DNA of 64,000 nt. Origin: Pandoraea apista (GTDB taxonomy: Bacteria; Pseudomonadota; Gammaproteobacteria; Burkholderiales; Burkholderiaceae). A program made the position numbers and the translations under genes. How positions within the stretch are numbered: the first letter of the stretch is position 1; the number at the start of each line of letters is the position of its first letter. Positions 18,152-26,830 of this stretch are shown here, in pieces. The stretch covers positions 2,914,001 to 2,978,000 of the forward strand of contig NZ_CP013481.2 of assembly GCF_001465595.2 (NCBI RefSeq). Direction: 5' to 3'. A model generated the notes under the pieces. It was given only the letters and a program-made list of their open reading frames with translations, was not told the origin of the DNA and made no database searches.

Positions 18152-19093
18152 TCAGGCCGGGTCGTTATCGCATCCTGAGACGGGGGGCGAGCCGGCTTCC
18201 GTGCGCGAGCGGGCTTGGGTGATGTTGCTGTAGGGGGGAACGTCTTGCGTTAGCCAGACGTTACCGCCGATGACCGAGCCTTGTCCGATGGTGACTCTGC
18301 CGAGAATCGTGGCACCGGCATAAATGACGACATTGTCTTCCACGATCGGATGGCGAGGGAGGCCCTTCTGGGGGTTACCGTCGTCGTCGGCGGGGAAGCG
18401 TTTGGCGCCGAGCGTCACGGCCTGATACACGCGCACGCGTTGACCGAGGATAGCGGTTTCGCCGATCACCACACCGGTTCCGTGATCGATAAAGAAGCCT
18501 GCGCCGATTTGGGCACCGGGGTGGATATCGATACCGGTTTCGGAATGGGCTTGTTCCGCGATGATACGGGCGAGCAGAGGCAGTTCGAGGCGATAGAGTT
18601 CGTGGGCGATCCGGTGGTGGATCATCGCGTGGATGCCGGGGTAGCAGATCAGGACTTCGTCGACGCTGCCTGCGGCCGGATCGCCTTGATAGGCGGCGAG
18701 TACATCGCAGTCGAGCAGTTCGCGGATTTCCGGGAGTTTGCGGGCGAATTGCTGGATGGCGGAGTGTGCGCGTTCCTCGATGAGTGCGGAGGTAATTTCG
18801 GCATTATGCCGGGCCTTATAGCGCCATTCGAGCCGAGCTTGTTCCGAGAGGTCGTTAAGAACGCTGGTGAGGGTATGACCGACGTAATAATTCTCGCCTT
18901 GTTGGTGGAGGTCGAGAGGACCGAGGCGCATGGGAAAGAGAACGCCTTTGAGTTGCGTGATGATTTCCGCGAGGCGTTCACGCGAGGGGAGATCGCGTCC
19001 ACCGGATTCGAGCAGGCGACGTTGGCCGTCACGCCAGCGCAGGCGGGCGGAGTGCAGTGAGGAGACAATATCGTCGATTTCGAAAGCGGCCAC
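18152..19093 (-). CDS. epsC: Serine O-acetyltransferase, EpsC type
   Basis: Acetylates L-serine with acetyl-CoA, the first step of cysteine synthesis, in the cytosol. The 313-residue protein has an N-terminal helical half and a C-terminal left-handed beta-helix of hexapeptide repeats. The helical half includes the stretch from GIHAMIHHRIAHELYRL on. The beta-helix runs from GIDIHPGAQIG through FFIDHGTGVVIGETAILG and YAGATILGRVTIG to IGGNVWLTQDVPP. The active-site His of the DHGTG motif is present. The GTG start at 19093 has a full AGGAG 9 nt upstream and gives the usual EpsC length. A longer in-frame reading to 19234 has no ribosome binding site. It stands alone, convergent with the MerR-ATPase gene. 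Confidence 0.87.
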   Translation of the reverse strand: MAAFEIDDIVSSLHSARLRWRDGQRRLLESGGRDLPSRERLAEIITQLKGVLFPMRLGPLDLHQQGENYYVGHTLTSVLNDLSEQARLEWRYKARHNAEITSALIEERAHSAIQQFARKLPEIRELLDCDVLAAYQGDPAAGSVDEVLICYPGIHAMIHHRIAHELYRLELPLLARIIAEQAHSETGIDIHPGAQIGAGFFIDHGTGVVIGETAILGQRVRVYQAVTLGAKRFPADDDGNPQKGLPRHPIVEDNVVIYAGATILGRVTIGQGSVIGGNVWLTQDVPPYSNITQARSRTEAGSPPVSGCDNDPA

Positions 19094-19479
19094 GGGTGGG
19101 AACTCCTGAAAAGCGAAAGTGGCGAAAAATGCATCGCCGACAAAAAAAAGGGGGATGACGCTGACGTCGAGCAAAGAAGCATAACGGGTTTCCAAAGCAC
19201 CTGTATCGACAGGGTTTCTGGGGCCGTTTAGCAAGCAAAGCCTGAGACATCAGAAAAGAGGAAAAAGAGGGACAAAAGGCAAACGAAAAAGACGGACCGG
19301 GGCCCCTTTCTGCAGCGAGTTGGGTTTATGTCTGAGAGGCGGAAAGGGGCGCCGGTCCGTCTGGAGGGCGGTGTAAAGGGGTTATAAAGGGCGCAAAAGG
19401 CACAAAAGGTGCGAAACAGAGCAGACGAAATAAAACCGACGAAACGAAGCGGCCACCAGAAAACCGAGCAGTAAAAAAG
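19094..19479. other. 386-bp intergenic region, purine-rich on the + strand
   Basis: No gene seen. It contains the first copy of the 71-bp hairpin repeat (19291-19361). The flanks are very purine-rich on the + strand (pyrimidine-rich on the minus strand, the direction of both neighbouring genes). The promoter of epsC must lie here. Confidence 0.6.
19291..19361 (-). repeat. 71-bp hairpin repeat, copy 1
   Basis: Near-perfect inverted repeat: 20-nt arms (19291-19310 and 19342-19361, 19 of 20 pairs) around a 31-nt loop. A second copy at 60759-60829, in inverted orientation, is identical at 67 of 71 positions including 29 of 31 loop bases. Read on the minus strand it lies 119 bp after the stop of the PdxR-like gene and is followed directly by TTTTTCG, so it may terminate that transcript. 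Confidence 0.85.
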
Positions 19480-20913
19480 TCAGCGAGAATTCGCGGCAGC
19501 AGACAGTTGTTGGCAGAGCAGCAGCGCTGTTTCCGGGTCGGGAATATTGGTGAACCCCATCAGCAGGCCGGAACGCGGTGTGCCGTGAAGTTGCCAATGG
19601 CTTAAGGCGTGCACCGCGAGGCCGAGTTCATGTGCGGCATTCGCGAGCGAAACATCGCTTTGACGGCTGAGCGAATTGCGGAGATAAGCGAGGGTCTGGA
19701 TACCACCAGCCTGGGGCTGCACGCCAACGTCATCGCCAAAGACGCGATTGAGCGCGTTGACAAGAAACCCGCGTCGTTCGGCGTAGAGCGTGCGCATCTT
19801 GCGCAGATGGCGGGCAAAATGGCCGTGATCCATGAAGTCGGCGACCGTTGCTTGTGTGGAGATGGGCCCCGGGCCACCGAGGAGGTTTGCGGATTTGCTG
19901 AAGCGTTCGATATGGGCAACCGGCACCACCAGATAAGCCAGGCGGAGGCCGGGGAACAGCGCCTTACTGAAGGTTCCCGCATAGAGTACACGGCCGTCGT
20001 GGTCGAGGCTCTTGAGCGCGGGAACGGGGCGGCCGTGATAGCGAAACTCGCTGTCGTAGTCGTCTTCCACGATCCAAGCGTTTTGTTGTCCTGCCCATTC
20101 GAGCAGTGCGAGCCGCCGGGGCAGCGACAGCGTTGCGCCGGTGGGACTTTGGTGAGTGGGTGTCACAACGGCAAAGCGTGCGCCGGCAGCGTGTCGAATG
20201 CCGTAGCTGACGTCGATCCCCTCATCGTCCACCGGGATCGGGGTCAGACGCATTCCGGCGGCGATCAGGAACTGGCGGGCAAACAGATAGCCCGGGTCCT
20301 CGAACCAGCCCTCATCCCCCGGTTCGAGCAACGTGCGGCAAATCAGATCGAGTCCGGCGCGATAACCCGCCGTCACAAACACCTGGTCCGCCGTGCAGGC
20401 GATGCCACGGGAAATACCCAGATAAGTTGCAATGGCGTGGCGAAGCGGGCCATATCCGGCAGACTCGGGATATGCCATCGACGTGAGATCCAGCGCGCGA
20501 AGGTTGCGCGCGGCGAGGCGAACCCATGTCTTGCGCGGGAAGGCGTCGAGCGCGGGCAGTCCCAATTGAAACGGCCGCGGTACGCCCGCGGCCATCTGTG
20601 TATCGATGGGCATCGGCGAAGGTATTGTCGGCGCACCGACCGGCGCCGTCTCGCCAAGATGGGCCAGACGCGGCGACACAAACGTTCCCGCAGCGCCGCG
20701 AGGCGAAAAATACCCCTCGCTCGTCAGCATCTGATAGGCCAGTTCCACCGTGCCCCGCGCCAGATTCAGCTCGCTGGCGAGACTGCGCACCGAGGGCACG
20801 CGATCGCCCGCCCGGAGCTTGCCGGTGGCGATAGCGTCGCGGTAGCGGCGGTACAGTTGCAGGTAGAGCGGTGCGTCGTCACCCCGGCCCGGCTTCAGAT
20901 AAGGGAAATCCAT
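19480..20913 (-). CDS. MocR/PdxR-like regulator (GntR wHTH fused to aminotransferase domain)
   Basis: A 477-residue protein. Residues about 12-80 form a GntR winged helix (YLQLYRRYRDAIATGKLRAG, VPSVRSLASELNLARGTVELAY). After a linker, an aminotransferase-fold domain carries VTPTHQSPTGATLSL, the Asp-Tyr pair in EDDYDSEFRYHG, and the PLP Lys in YAGTFSKALFPGLRLAY. It is predicted to be a PLP-responsive regulator. It is divergent from the AhpD-like gene at 21041, with 127 bp between, a common pairing for such MocR proteins. The intergenic region holds TAGGA-N8-TCCTA (20956-20973), a possible operator. Its 3' side carries the 71-bp hairpin repeat. Confidence 0.88.
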   Translation of the reverse strand: MDFPYLKPGRGDDAPLYLQLYRRYRDAIATGKLRAGDRVPSVRSLASELNLARGTVELAYQMLTSEGYFSPRGAAGTFVSPRLAHLGETAPVGAPTIPSPMPIDTQMAAGVPRPFQLGLPALDAFPRKTWVRLAARNLRALDLTSMAYPESAGYGPLRHAIATYLGISRGIACTADQVFVTAGYRAGLDLICRTLLEPGDEGWFEDPGYLFARQFLIAAGMRLTPIPVDDEGIDVSYGIRHAAGARFAVVTPTHQSPTGATLSLPRRLALLEWAGQQNAWIVEDDYDSEFRYHGRPVPALKSLDHDGRVLYAGTFSKALFPGLRLAYLVVPVAHIERFSKSANLLGGPGPISTQATVADFMDHGHFARHLRKMRTLYAERRGFLVNALNRVFGDDVGVQPQAGGIQTLAYLRNSLSRQSDVSLANAAHELGLAVHALSHWQLHGTPRSGLLMGFTNIPDPETALLLCQQLSAAANSR

Positions 20914-21040
20914 CGCAATGTCCCATTCATTTTGTCAATTCTTGCATCTGATAACTAGGACATGATTTTCCTAAAGTGACGACATTGCGACAAGCCCCCG
21001 ATTGCCGCAACTCACTTCACTACCCCTCTGGAGAATTAGC

Positions 21041-21472
21041 ATGAGCCCCCTTCGTTTGCCGTACTACACGCTGTCGCCCGAAGCCTACCAAGGGTTCGGC
21101 GCGACCAAAAAAGCGCTGGAGAAAAGCAGCCTCGGCAAGCCGCTGGTAGAACTGGTGTACCTGCGCGTGTCCCAAATCAACGGCTGTGCATTTTGCCTTG
21201 AGATGCACGCGAAGGCGTTGCGTGCGGGAGGCACCCCCGACTTCAAGATCGACAGCCTGGCCGGATGGCGCGTCAGTTCCCACTACAGCCCCCGCGAACG
21301 TGCCGCGCTCGCCTGGACCGAATCGCTCGTTGCCATCGACCGTACGCATGCGCCCGATGAAGACTTCGAACCGCTACGCGAACACTTCACCGAGGCCGAA
21401 ATTTCCGACCTGAGCTTCGCCGTCGCCCTAATGAGCGCGTTCAATCGTCTGGCCATCGGCATGCGTCAGTAA
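21041..21472 (+). CDS. Carboxymuconolactone decarboxylase/AhpD-like peroxidase-family protein
   Basis: A 143-residue all-helical protein with the redox motif CAFCLEMH (Cys-x-x-Cys-x-x-x-His), which is the peroxidase centre of AhpD-like proteins. The downstream stretch ERAALAWTESL is also typical of the family. Expected role: thiol-dependent reduction of a peroxide, probably as a homotrimer or hexamer, in the cytosol. The ATG at 21041 follows TGGAGAATTAGC, a good ribosome binding site. An earlier in-frame codon at 21002 gives a poor N-terminus. Divergent from the PdxR-like MocR gene, which is its likely regulator (inference from position). Confidence 0.88.
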   Translation: MSPLRLPYYTLSPEAYQGFGATKKALEKSSLGKPLVELVYLRVSQINGCAFCLEMHAKALRAGGTPDFKIDSLAGWRVSSHYSPRERAALAWTESLVAIDRTHAPDEDFEPLREHFTEAEISDLSFAVALMSAFNRLAIGMRQ

Positions 21473-21511
21473 GGCAAGTAACGTTGGCCCACAGCCCCGG
21501 CATCACAGGCA

Positions 21512-22480
21512 TCAGGCGAGATCGGCACCCCGATCCGCCGGGCGCAACGTGATGCCCGTCCAATGCCCGTCCGCCTGAAGTTCACGAATCAGATCGGCAA
21601 TGCACTGACGAACCGCCACCGTGGCCGAGCCCACCGGCAGTGAGTTCGACCAGCACAAGCTGGCCGGCCGTTGCAGGTGCGGCGCCACAATGCGCCGCGA
21701 CGGCGGGCGCAGCGCCGGATCGCGCGACGCAAGAGACGACGCCGGCAGAATCGAGCACGCGTCGCCCGAGCGTGCAATGTCGATAAGCGTTGGCAGCGAG
21801 TCGATATCCGCCACAATGTTCAGTTCCACATTCGCCTGCGCAAAACTGCGCTCAATCAGCAGGCGCAAGCCGTTCGATCCACTCGGCGCGACAATCGGCA
21901 CGTTGGCCAGCTTCGCCAACTCGCATGTGCCGCGTGCGTCATCCTCGTAAATCGCCGGACACGCCCGATGTCCCCCGAGAACATACAACGCCTCGTCGAA
22001 CAACGGCATGACCGACACGCCACGCGTTTCCGAATCGCGAAACAGCATCGCCAGATCGAGACGCCCGTTCGCCAGCAACTCGCCGATATAGCCGCTCATG
22101 CTCTCGAAAATCTGCAACCGGATGCCCGGATACTGCTCGCGCACCCGCGCGAACAACGGCACCGCGAGAATCGCGGCAATCGTCGTCGGAAACCCGACTG
22201 CGACCGGCCCCGCCTCACTGCCCCCGCCCTCCCGAACCTCCTGACGAATCTGCTCCATCTGCCGCAACACCACGCGGGCATGCCGGTAAAGCGCCTTGCC
22301 CGCTTCCGTGGGTGTCACCCCCTGTGCACTGCGCAGCAGCAACTGCGCCTGGAGTTCCTCCTCAAGCCCGCGCAACTGCGCACTCAACGACGGTTGCGCG
22401 ATATGCAGCCGATCTGCCGCCTTCGACAGGCTGCCGCTATCCACAATCGTCACAAAATTCCGAAGCTGTCTGACGTCCAT
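21512..22480 (-). CDS. LysR-family regulator (Nac/CatM-like)
   Basis: A 322-residue LysR protein. The N-terminal helix-turn-helix reads MDVRQLRNFVTIVDSGSLSKAADRLHIAQPSLSAQLRGLE, and the ligand-binding part (about 90-300) has the usual two-lobe pattern. The ATG at 22480 puts the HTH at residue 1; a GTG at 22501 would add seven residues. It is divergent from the 2-hydroxycarboxylate transporter operon. A symmetric T-N11-A site lies at 22529-22545, just upstream of its own start. It probably activates the transporter/CoA-transferase/lyase genes in response to the acid they use, which is inferred from position. Confidence 0.87.
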   Translation of the reverse strand: MDVRQLRNFVTIVDSGSLSKAADRLHIAQPSLSAQLRGLEEELQAQLLLRSAQGVTPTEAGKALYRHARVVLRQMEQIRQEVREGGGSEAGPVAVGFPTTIAAILAVPLFARVREQYPGIRLQIFESMSGYIGELLANGRLDLAMLFRDSETRGVSVMPLFDEALYVLGGHRACPAIYEDDARGTCELAKLANVPIVAPSGSNGLRLLIERSFAQANVELNIVADIDSLPTLIDIARSGDACSILPASSLASRDPALRPPSRRIVAPHLQRPASLCWSNSLPVGSATVAVRQCIADLIRELQADGHWTGITLRPADRGADLA

Positions 22481-22528
22481 AACGCCGCACGCCACCGACA
22501 CGCATCGGCGGACTAAAGGGAGAAAGGC

Positions 22529-22545
22529 TATAGCGTACCGCTATA
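22529..22545. promoter_or_regulatory. LysR-type box (TATAGCG-TAC-CGCTATA)
   Basis: Perfect 7+3+7 dyad containing T-N11-A, 49 bp upstream of the LysR gene start and about 200 bp upstream of the divergent transporter. This is the form expected of a LysR recognition site. A second weaker dyad, ATACC-N13-GGTAT, lies at 22648-22670. Confidence 0.6.
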
Positions 22546-22744
22546 CAGCAACAGCGGGCAGCCCCCCTCCCTCAGCGCTCACCCACAACAATCGTCAATT
22601 CTCAGCCATCAGGAACCGAATTGACCGAGGGGCCATAGCCCCACCCTATACCCACATCCAAAATCGGTATTTCCTCCGAGGCGCTGCGCACGCCTATAGT
22701 CCCGTCAACAAACCAATTCCAAATTGACGCACGGAGACAACAGC

Positions 22745-24136
22745 ATGCGAGACGGACTCTCTGCCACCACCGCACAGGGCGGTCACGGCGCGAACGGAAC
22801 TTCCACGACCCCATCATCCGGCCATGCACTGCGAGACGCGTGGTGGCGCTTCATGGACATGCGCGTCGGGATCGTGCCGTTGCCAGTCCACCTCGTGCTG
22901 ATCGCCGCCATCGTCACAACAGTTCTCACCACGGGAAAACTCTCGGCCGAACTCTCGCCGATCATCGCCCTGCTCGCCGTGTGCAGCTTCACCTGCATGG
23001 AGATCGGACAACGGATTCCCATCTTCCGCAGCATCGGCGGCCCGGTGATCCTCGTCACCTTCCTGCCGTCGTGGCTTGTGTTCACGCATGCGCTGCCGCC
23101 GTCCGTCGTCACGCCCATCGTCGCCTTCTGGAAACAAAGCAACTTCCTGTACCTGTTTATCCCCGGCATCATCGTCGGCAGCATTCTGAGCATGGACCGC
23201 AAAGTGCTGATCGGCGGCTTCCTCAGAATCTTCGTGCCGCTCGCGATCGGTTCGGTGCTCGCCGGCATTGTGGGCACGGCCGTTGGCACCCTGCTCGGCA
23301 TGGGCCTCTTTCACACCGTATTCTTCGTCGTGGTTCCGGTAATGTCCGGCGGACTGGGCGAAGGCGTGATTCCGCTGACCCTCGGCTACGCCGAAGTGCT
23401 GCACGAGAGCGCCGGCGACCTGCTGGCGCAAGCCCTGCCCGCCGTCATGCTCGGCAACGTTTGCGCCATCGTCTTCTCCGGCGTACTCAACGCCATCGGC
23501 AAACGCTATCCGTCGCTGACCGGTAACGGCCAACTCATGCGCTCGGGCAATGACGACCTCGGTACGCAGGACTCCCACGATGAAACCGCCAAGCCCGCGC
23601 TGCCAGTCGACGCCACCGATATCGCCGCCGCCGGCATGATCGCCGTGTGCCTCTACTTCGTCGGCATGCTCGCGCAAAACACGCTGGGCCTGCCCGGTCC
23701 CGTGATGATGCTTGTGTTTGCCGTGGCCGCGAAGATCGGGTTCATCTTCTCGCCGAAGATCGAAGCCGGTGCCGGCGTCGTCTACAAATTCTTCGCCACG
23801 GCAGTCACCTATCCGCTGCTGTTCGCAATCGGCGTTGTCATCACGCCGTGGCAGAAAGTCGTCGCATCGTTCAACGTGCCCACGCTCGTGACGATTGTTG
23901 CAACCGTTCTCACGCTGATGGTGACGGCCTTCGTCGTGGCGCGCCGCATGAACATGCACCCCATCGACGCCGCCATTGTCGTGGGCACCCATAGCGGCAT
24001 GGGCGGCACCGGCGATGTGGCCATCCTCACGGCCGCCAACCGCATGCGACTGATGCCGTTCGCCCAGATCGCCACACGCATTGGCGGCGCCATCACCATC
24101 ACGCTGAGCCTGATCGTGCTCGCCAAGATCGTCTGA
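22745..24136 (+). CDS. 2-hydroxycarboxylate transporter family (CitS/CimH-like) symporter
   Basis: Inner-membrane importer of 463 residues with about 11 hydrophobic segments. The two family-defining re-entrant GGxG loops are visible, SGGLGEGVIPL and SGMGGTGDVAI, one in each half. The 2-HCT family carries citrate, malate, citramalate-like or lactate anions with Na+ or H+. The hydrophilic N-terminus of about 35 residues is typical. ATG at 22745 has CGGAG upstream; an earlier TTG at 22724 is unlikely. It is first of three co-directional genes (42 bp, then 3 bp gaps) with a CoA-transferase and a CitE-like lyase, so the imported anion is probably converted to a CoA ester and split. Confidence 0.9.
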   Translation: MRDGLSATTAQGGHGANGTSTTPSSGHALRDAWWRFMDMRVGIVPLPVHLVLIAAIVTTVLTTGKLSAELSPIIALLAVCSFTCMEIGQRIPIFRSIGGPVILVTFLPSWLVFTHALPPSVVTPIVAFWKQSNFLYLFIPGIIVGSILSMDRKVLIGGFLRIFVPLAIGSVLAGIVGTAVGTLLGMGLFHTVFFVVVPVMSGGLGEGVIPLTLGYAEVLHESAGDLLAQALPAVMLGNVCAIVFSGVLNAIGKRYPSLTGNGQLMRSGNDDLGTQDSHDETAKPALPVDATDIAAAGMIAVCLYFVGMLAQNTLGLPGPVMMLVFAVAAKIGFIFSPKIEAGAGVVYKFFATAVTYPLLFAIGVVITPWQKVVASFNVPTLVTIVATVLTLMVTAFVVARRMNMHPIDAAIVVGTHSGMGGTGDVAILTAANRMRLMPFAQIATRIGGAITITLSLIVLAKIV

Positions 24137-24178
24137 TCCGGCGCCCGCACCGCTCATCTTTTTTCGGAGATTTTTGTC

Positions 24179-25366
24179 ATGAGGCCCCTGGACGGCATCA
24201 AGGTCATTGCACTCGAACACGCCATCGCGGCGCCGTTCTGCACCCGTCAATTGGCCGACCTCGGCGCGCGCGTCATCAAGATCGAGCGCCCGGGCGCCGG
24301 TGACTTTGCCCGCGCCTACGATGCGCGCGTGAACGGCATGTCGTCGCACTTCGTATGGACCAACCGCTCCAAGGAAAGCCTGACGCTCGACCTGAAACAG
24401 GACGCGGCGCAGGCCGTGTTGCACGACCTGCTCGCCGATGCCGACGTACTCGTTCAGAACCTCGCCCCGGGCGCAGCCGATCGTCTGGGTCTGGGCTACG
24501 ACGCGTTGTCGGCCCGCTATCCGCGCATTATCGTGTGCGGTATTTCCGGCTACGGCCCCGACGGCCCTTACCGGGACAAAAAGGCTTACGACCTGCTCAT
24601 CCAGAGCGAGTCCGGATTTCTGTCCGTGACGGGCTCACCCGAGGCCTCTGCCAAGGCGGGCTGCTCGATCGCCGACATCGCAGCCGGCATGTACGCGTAC
24701 ACCAATATCCTTTCGGCCCTGATCCAGCGCGGCAAAACCGGACGCGGATGCCGCATCGATATCTCCATGCTCGAGTGCATGGTTGAATGGATGGGGTTCC
24801 CGCTCTACTACGCCGTCGACGACCAGTCGCCGCCGCCACGCGCGGGGGCCGCACACGCCACGATCTTCCCATATGGTCCGTTCGAGACCGGCGACGGCAA
24901 GACCGTCATGCTCGGCTTGCAAAACGAACGCGAGTGGAAGATCTTCTGCGACAAGGTGCTTGAACAACCGGCGCTGGCCGACGACGCACGCTTCGCATCG
25001 AACCCGAAACGCCTGGAAAATCGCGACGCCCTGCGCGCCATCATCCGCAACGTTTTCATGCAGCTCAGCGCGCCGCAACTGGTCAGCCGCCTCGACGCCG
25101 TCGGCATTGCCAACGCCAATCTCAACGACATGCACGACGTGTGGCAGCATGCGCAGCTTGCCGCACGCGAGCGGTGGGCGAACGTCGCCACACCGAACGG
25201 CACGATCAAGGCACCCATTCCGCCCGGCATGCCCGCAGCAGGCCCCGATTTCACGCCGCGTATGGATCCGATTCCTGCGCTCGGACAACACACCGACGCC
25301 ATCCTCGCCGAACTCGGCCGTTCGGCGTCGCAGATCGAAGCGCTGCACGCGGCGCAGGTGGTGTAA
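24179..25366 (+). CDS. Family III (CaiB/BaiF) CoA-transferase
   Basis: A 395-residue enzyme that moves CoA between carboxylic acids. It shows the family opening MRPLDGIKVIALEHAIAAPFCTRQLADLGARVIKIERPG, the conserved FVWTNRSKESLTLDLK, ISGYGPDGPYRDKKAYDLL, and the catalytic Asp in CRIDISMLECM. Family III enzymes pass CoA by a glutamyl/aspartyl-CoA-type intermediate within a dimer. Position between a 2-hydroxycarboxylate importer and a CitE-like lyase suggests succinyl-CoA:malate or citramalate CoA-transfer. Substrate is inferred only. The stop is 3 bp before the next ATG, indicating tight co-translation. Confidence 0.9.
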   Translation: MRPLDGIKVIALEHAIAAPFCTRQLADLGARVIKIERPGAGDFARAYDARVNGMSSHFVWTNRSKESLTLDLKQDAAQAVLHDLLADADVLVQNLAPGAADRLGLGYDALSARYPRIIVCGISGYGPDGPYRDKKAYDLLIQSESGFLSVTGSPEASAKAGCSIADIAAGMYAYTNILSALIQRGKTGRGCRIDISMLECMVEWMGFPLYYAVDDQSPPPRAGAAHATIFPYGPFETGDGKTVMLGLQNEREWKIFCDKVLEQPALADDARFASNPKRLENRDALRAIIRNVFMQLSAPQLVSRLDAVGIANANLNDMHDVWQHAQLAARERWANVATPNGTIKAPIPPGMPAAGPDFTPRMDPIPALGQHTDAILAELGRSASQIEALHAAQVV

Positions 25367-25369
25367 TCC

Positions 25370-26194
25370 ATGTCGTCTATCCCTGTCATTCGAAGCTGGC
25401 TCTTCGTGCCGGGCAATCGCCCGGAACGGTTCGACAAGGCTCTCGCATCTGGCGCAGACGCCGTTATTCTCGACCTCGAAGATGCCGTGCCGCCCGCCGG
25501 CAAGATCGAGGCTCGCGACACCGTGCGTCGTTGGCTGAACACACGAGACACTACCGGATCAGCGCCCGTGTACGTACGCATCAATGCGGCGGCAACGCCC
25601 TGGTTCGATGCCGATGTCGCGGCTCTCGCCGGATTGCCACAAGTGAGCGGCTTCGTCGTGCCGAAGACGGAAGATGCCGCCACGCTACATCGGGCGGCGC
25701 AAGACGCCGGGCCGGCCTTACGGCTCGTGCCACTCATCGAGACCGCGCAGGCCTTCGCCGCATTGACCGAGATTGCCACGGCCGCGCGGGTCGAGCGGTT
25801 GATGTTCGGCACCATCGACTTCCAACTGGATATCGGCATCGAAGGCGATGGCGACGAACTGCTCTTCTTCCGTTCCCAATTGACGTTGGCATCGCGCATC
25901 GCAGGGATTGCCGGGCCGGTCGATGGCGTCACCACGTCGCTCGACGATGCCGCGCTCATCGAGGCTTCGGCACGCCGGGCACGTGCGCTCGGATTTCGCG
26001 GCAAGCTGTGCATCCACCCTCGTCAGGTGCGCGCCGTGCACGCGGCGTTTGCGTGGCGCGACGACGAAATCGCCTGGGCCGAGCGCGTGGTGGAGGCCGC
26101 ACGCGCCAGCGGCGGCGCCGCCGTGGCGCTGGACGGCAAGATGATCGACGCCCCCGTGATTGCCAAGGCAAGCGAGATCCTGGCGAGCCGCTGA
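25370..26194 (+). CDS. CitE-like HpcH/HpaI-family aldolase ((S)-citramalyl-/malyl-CoA lyase candidate)
   Basis: A 274-residue TIM-barrel lyase. Motifs are SWLFVPGNRPERFDKALASG, the metal/phosphate region VILDLEDAVPP with its conserved Glu-Asp, VPKTED, MFGTIDFQLDIG with a metal Asp, and the C-terminal GKLCIHPRQV. The stand-alone CitE-like proteins split CoA esters of malate, beta-methylmalate or citramalate rather than acting in the citrate lyase complex. No citDF partners are present here, which supports the stand-alone role. With the preceding CoA-transferase it would give acetyl-CoA plus pyruvate or glyoxylate. The exact CoA ester is inferred. Confidence 0.88.
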   Translation: MSSIPVIRSWLFVPGNRPERFDKALASGADAVILDLEDAVPPAGKIEARDTVRRWLNTRDTTGSAPVYVRINAAATPWFDADVAALAGLPQVSGFVVPKTEDAATLHRAAQDAGPALRLVPLIETAQAFAALTEIATAARVERLMFGTIDFQLDIGIEGDGDELLFFRSQLTLASRIAGIAGPVDGVTTSLDDAALIEASARRARALGFRGKLCIHPRQVRAVHAAFAWRDDEIAWAERVVEAARASGGAAVALDGKMIDAPVIAKASEILASR

Positions 26195-26243
26195 GCTTCA
26201 TCTACATGGAGGATGGCCGGGTGCAATGACTGTGATGTAATAA

Positions 26244-26741
26244 TTGGCGAATCCCGCCCTCGCCGACAGCCGCGCGGGCGACCAGTGTCTCGCAGGCGCA
26301 ATCACCGCCAGACTCGATGAACTTGGCTGGAGTCCCGAGGCCATCGATCGCACCCACAAGACGAAGTTCGACGAGATCACGGCCCGGTCTTCGACGGAGC
26401 GCGACAGCGGCAACGGGCGCAAACGCCTTGTGCTCAAGCAGAACCCCGGTTGCCTGAAGGTGGTCGACATCAAACGCGACAGCACCGTGAAGAACATGTA
26501 TTGGTACGCTATTGCCAACACCTGCGGCGAAGTCGTGCAAGCGTATTGGTGCGAGGGCAAGGGCTGCCATCCGACAGATCGCGCGGCCGAGATCGGCGCG
26601 GGCGACAAAGAGGAAAGCTGGATGCAGGCGCAGACCCCGTCTGACGTGCGCTTTCGGGGTACCGCTTGCGCCACGGCGTATCGCGGGCATAGCGTGCAGT
26701 ATGACAAGACGCGCAATGAGTGCTGGGTCTGGGCCGAGTAA
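26244..26741 (+). CDS. Hypothetical Cys-rich protein, probably missing its signal sequence
   Basis: About 165 residues; I do not recognise a family. The frame is closed by TAA immediately before 26244, so translation could only begin at the TTG at 26244 or at weaker internal codons. The predicted N-terminus ANPALADSRAGDQC looks like the end of a cleaved signal peptide, but no hydrophobic core precedes it in this frame. At least six Cys (for example NPGCLKV, ANTCGEV, WCEGKGCHP, TACATA, NECWVW) suggest a disulfide-bonded exported protein. The gene therefore looks 5'-truncated or frameshifted. It follows the CitE-like gene by 50 bp without an obvious functional link. Confidence 0.45.
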   Translation: MANPALADSRAGDQCLAGAITARLDELGWSPEAIDRTHKTKFDEITARSSTERDSGNGRKRLVLKQNPGCLKVVDIKRDSTVKNMYWYAIANTCGEVVQAYWCEGKGCHPTDRAAEIGAGDKEESWMQAQTPSDVRFRGTACATAYRGHSVQYDKTRNECWVWAE

Positions 26742-26830
26742 TGCGCTCGGCCACACTCAGCCACGCTCGGGCCGCTCGAGCGGCATGGCCGGCGTGAGCC
26801 GAACCGGCGATTAAGCGCAAGCGGTTCAGT

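Noticed and set aside
22814..24424. A 536-codon open frame on the minus strand
   Set aside because: Very rich in His, Asp and Gly (frame shadow of the transporter gene); no signal, domain or ribosome binding site.
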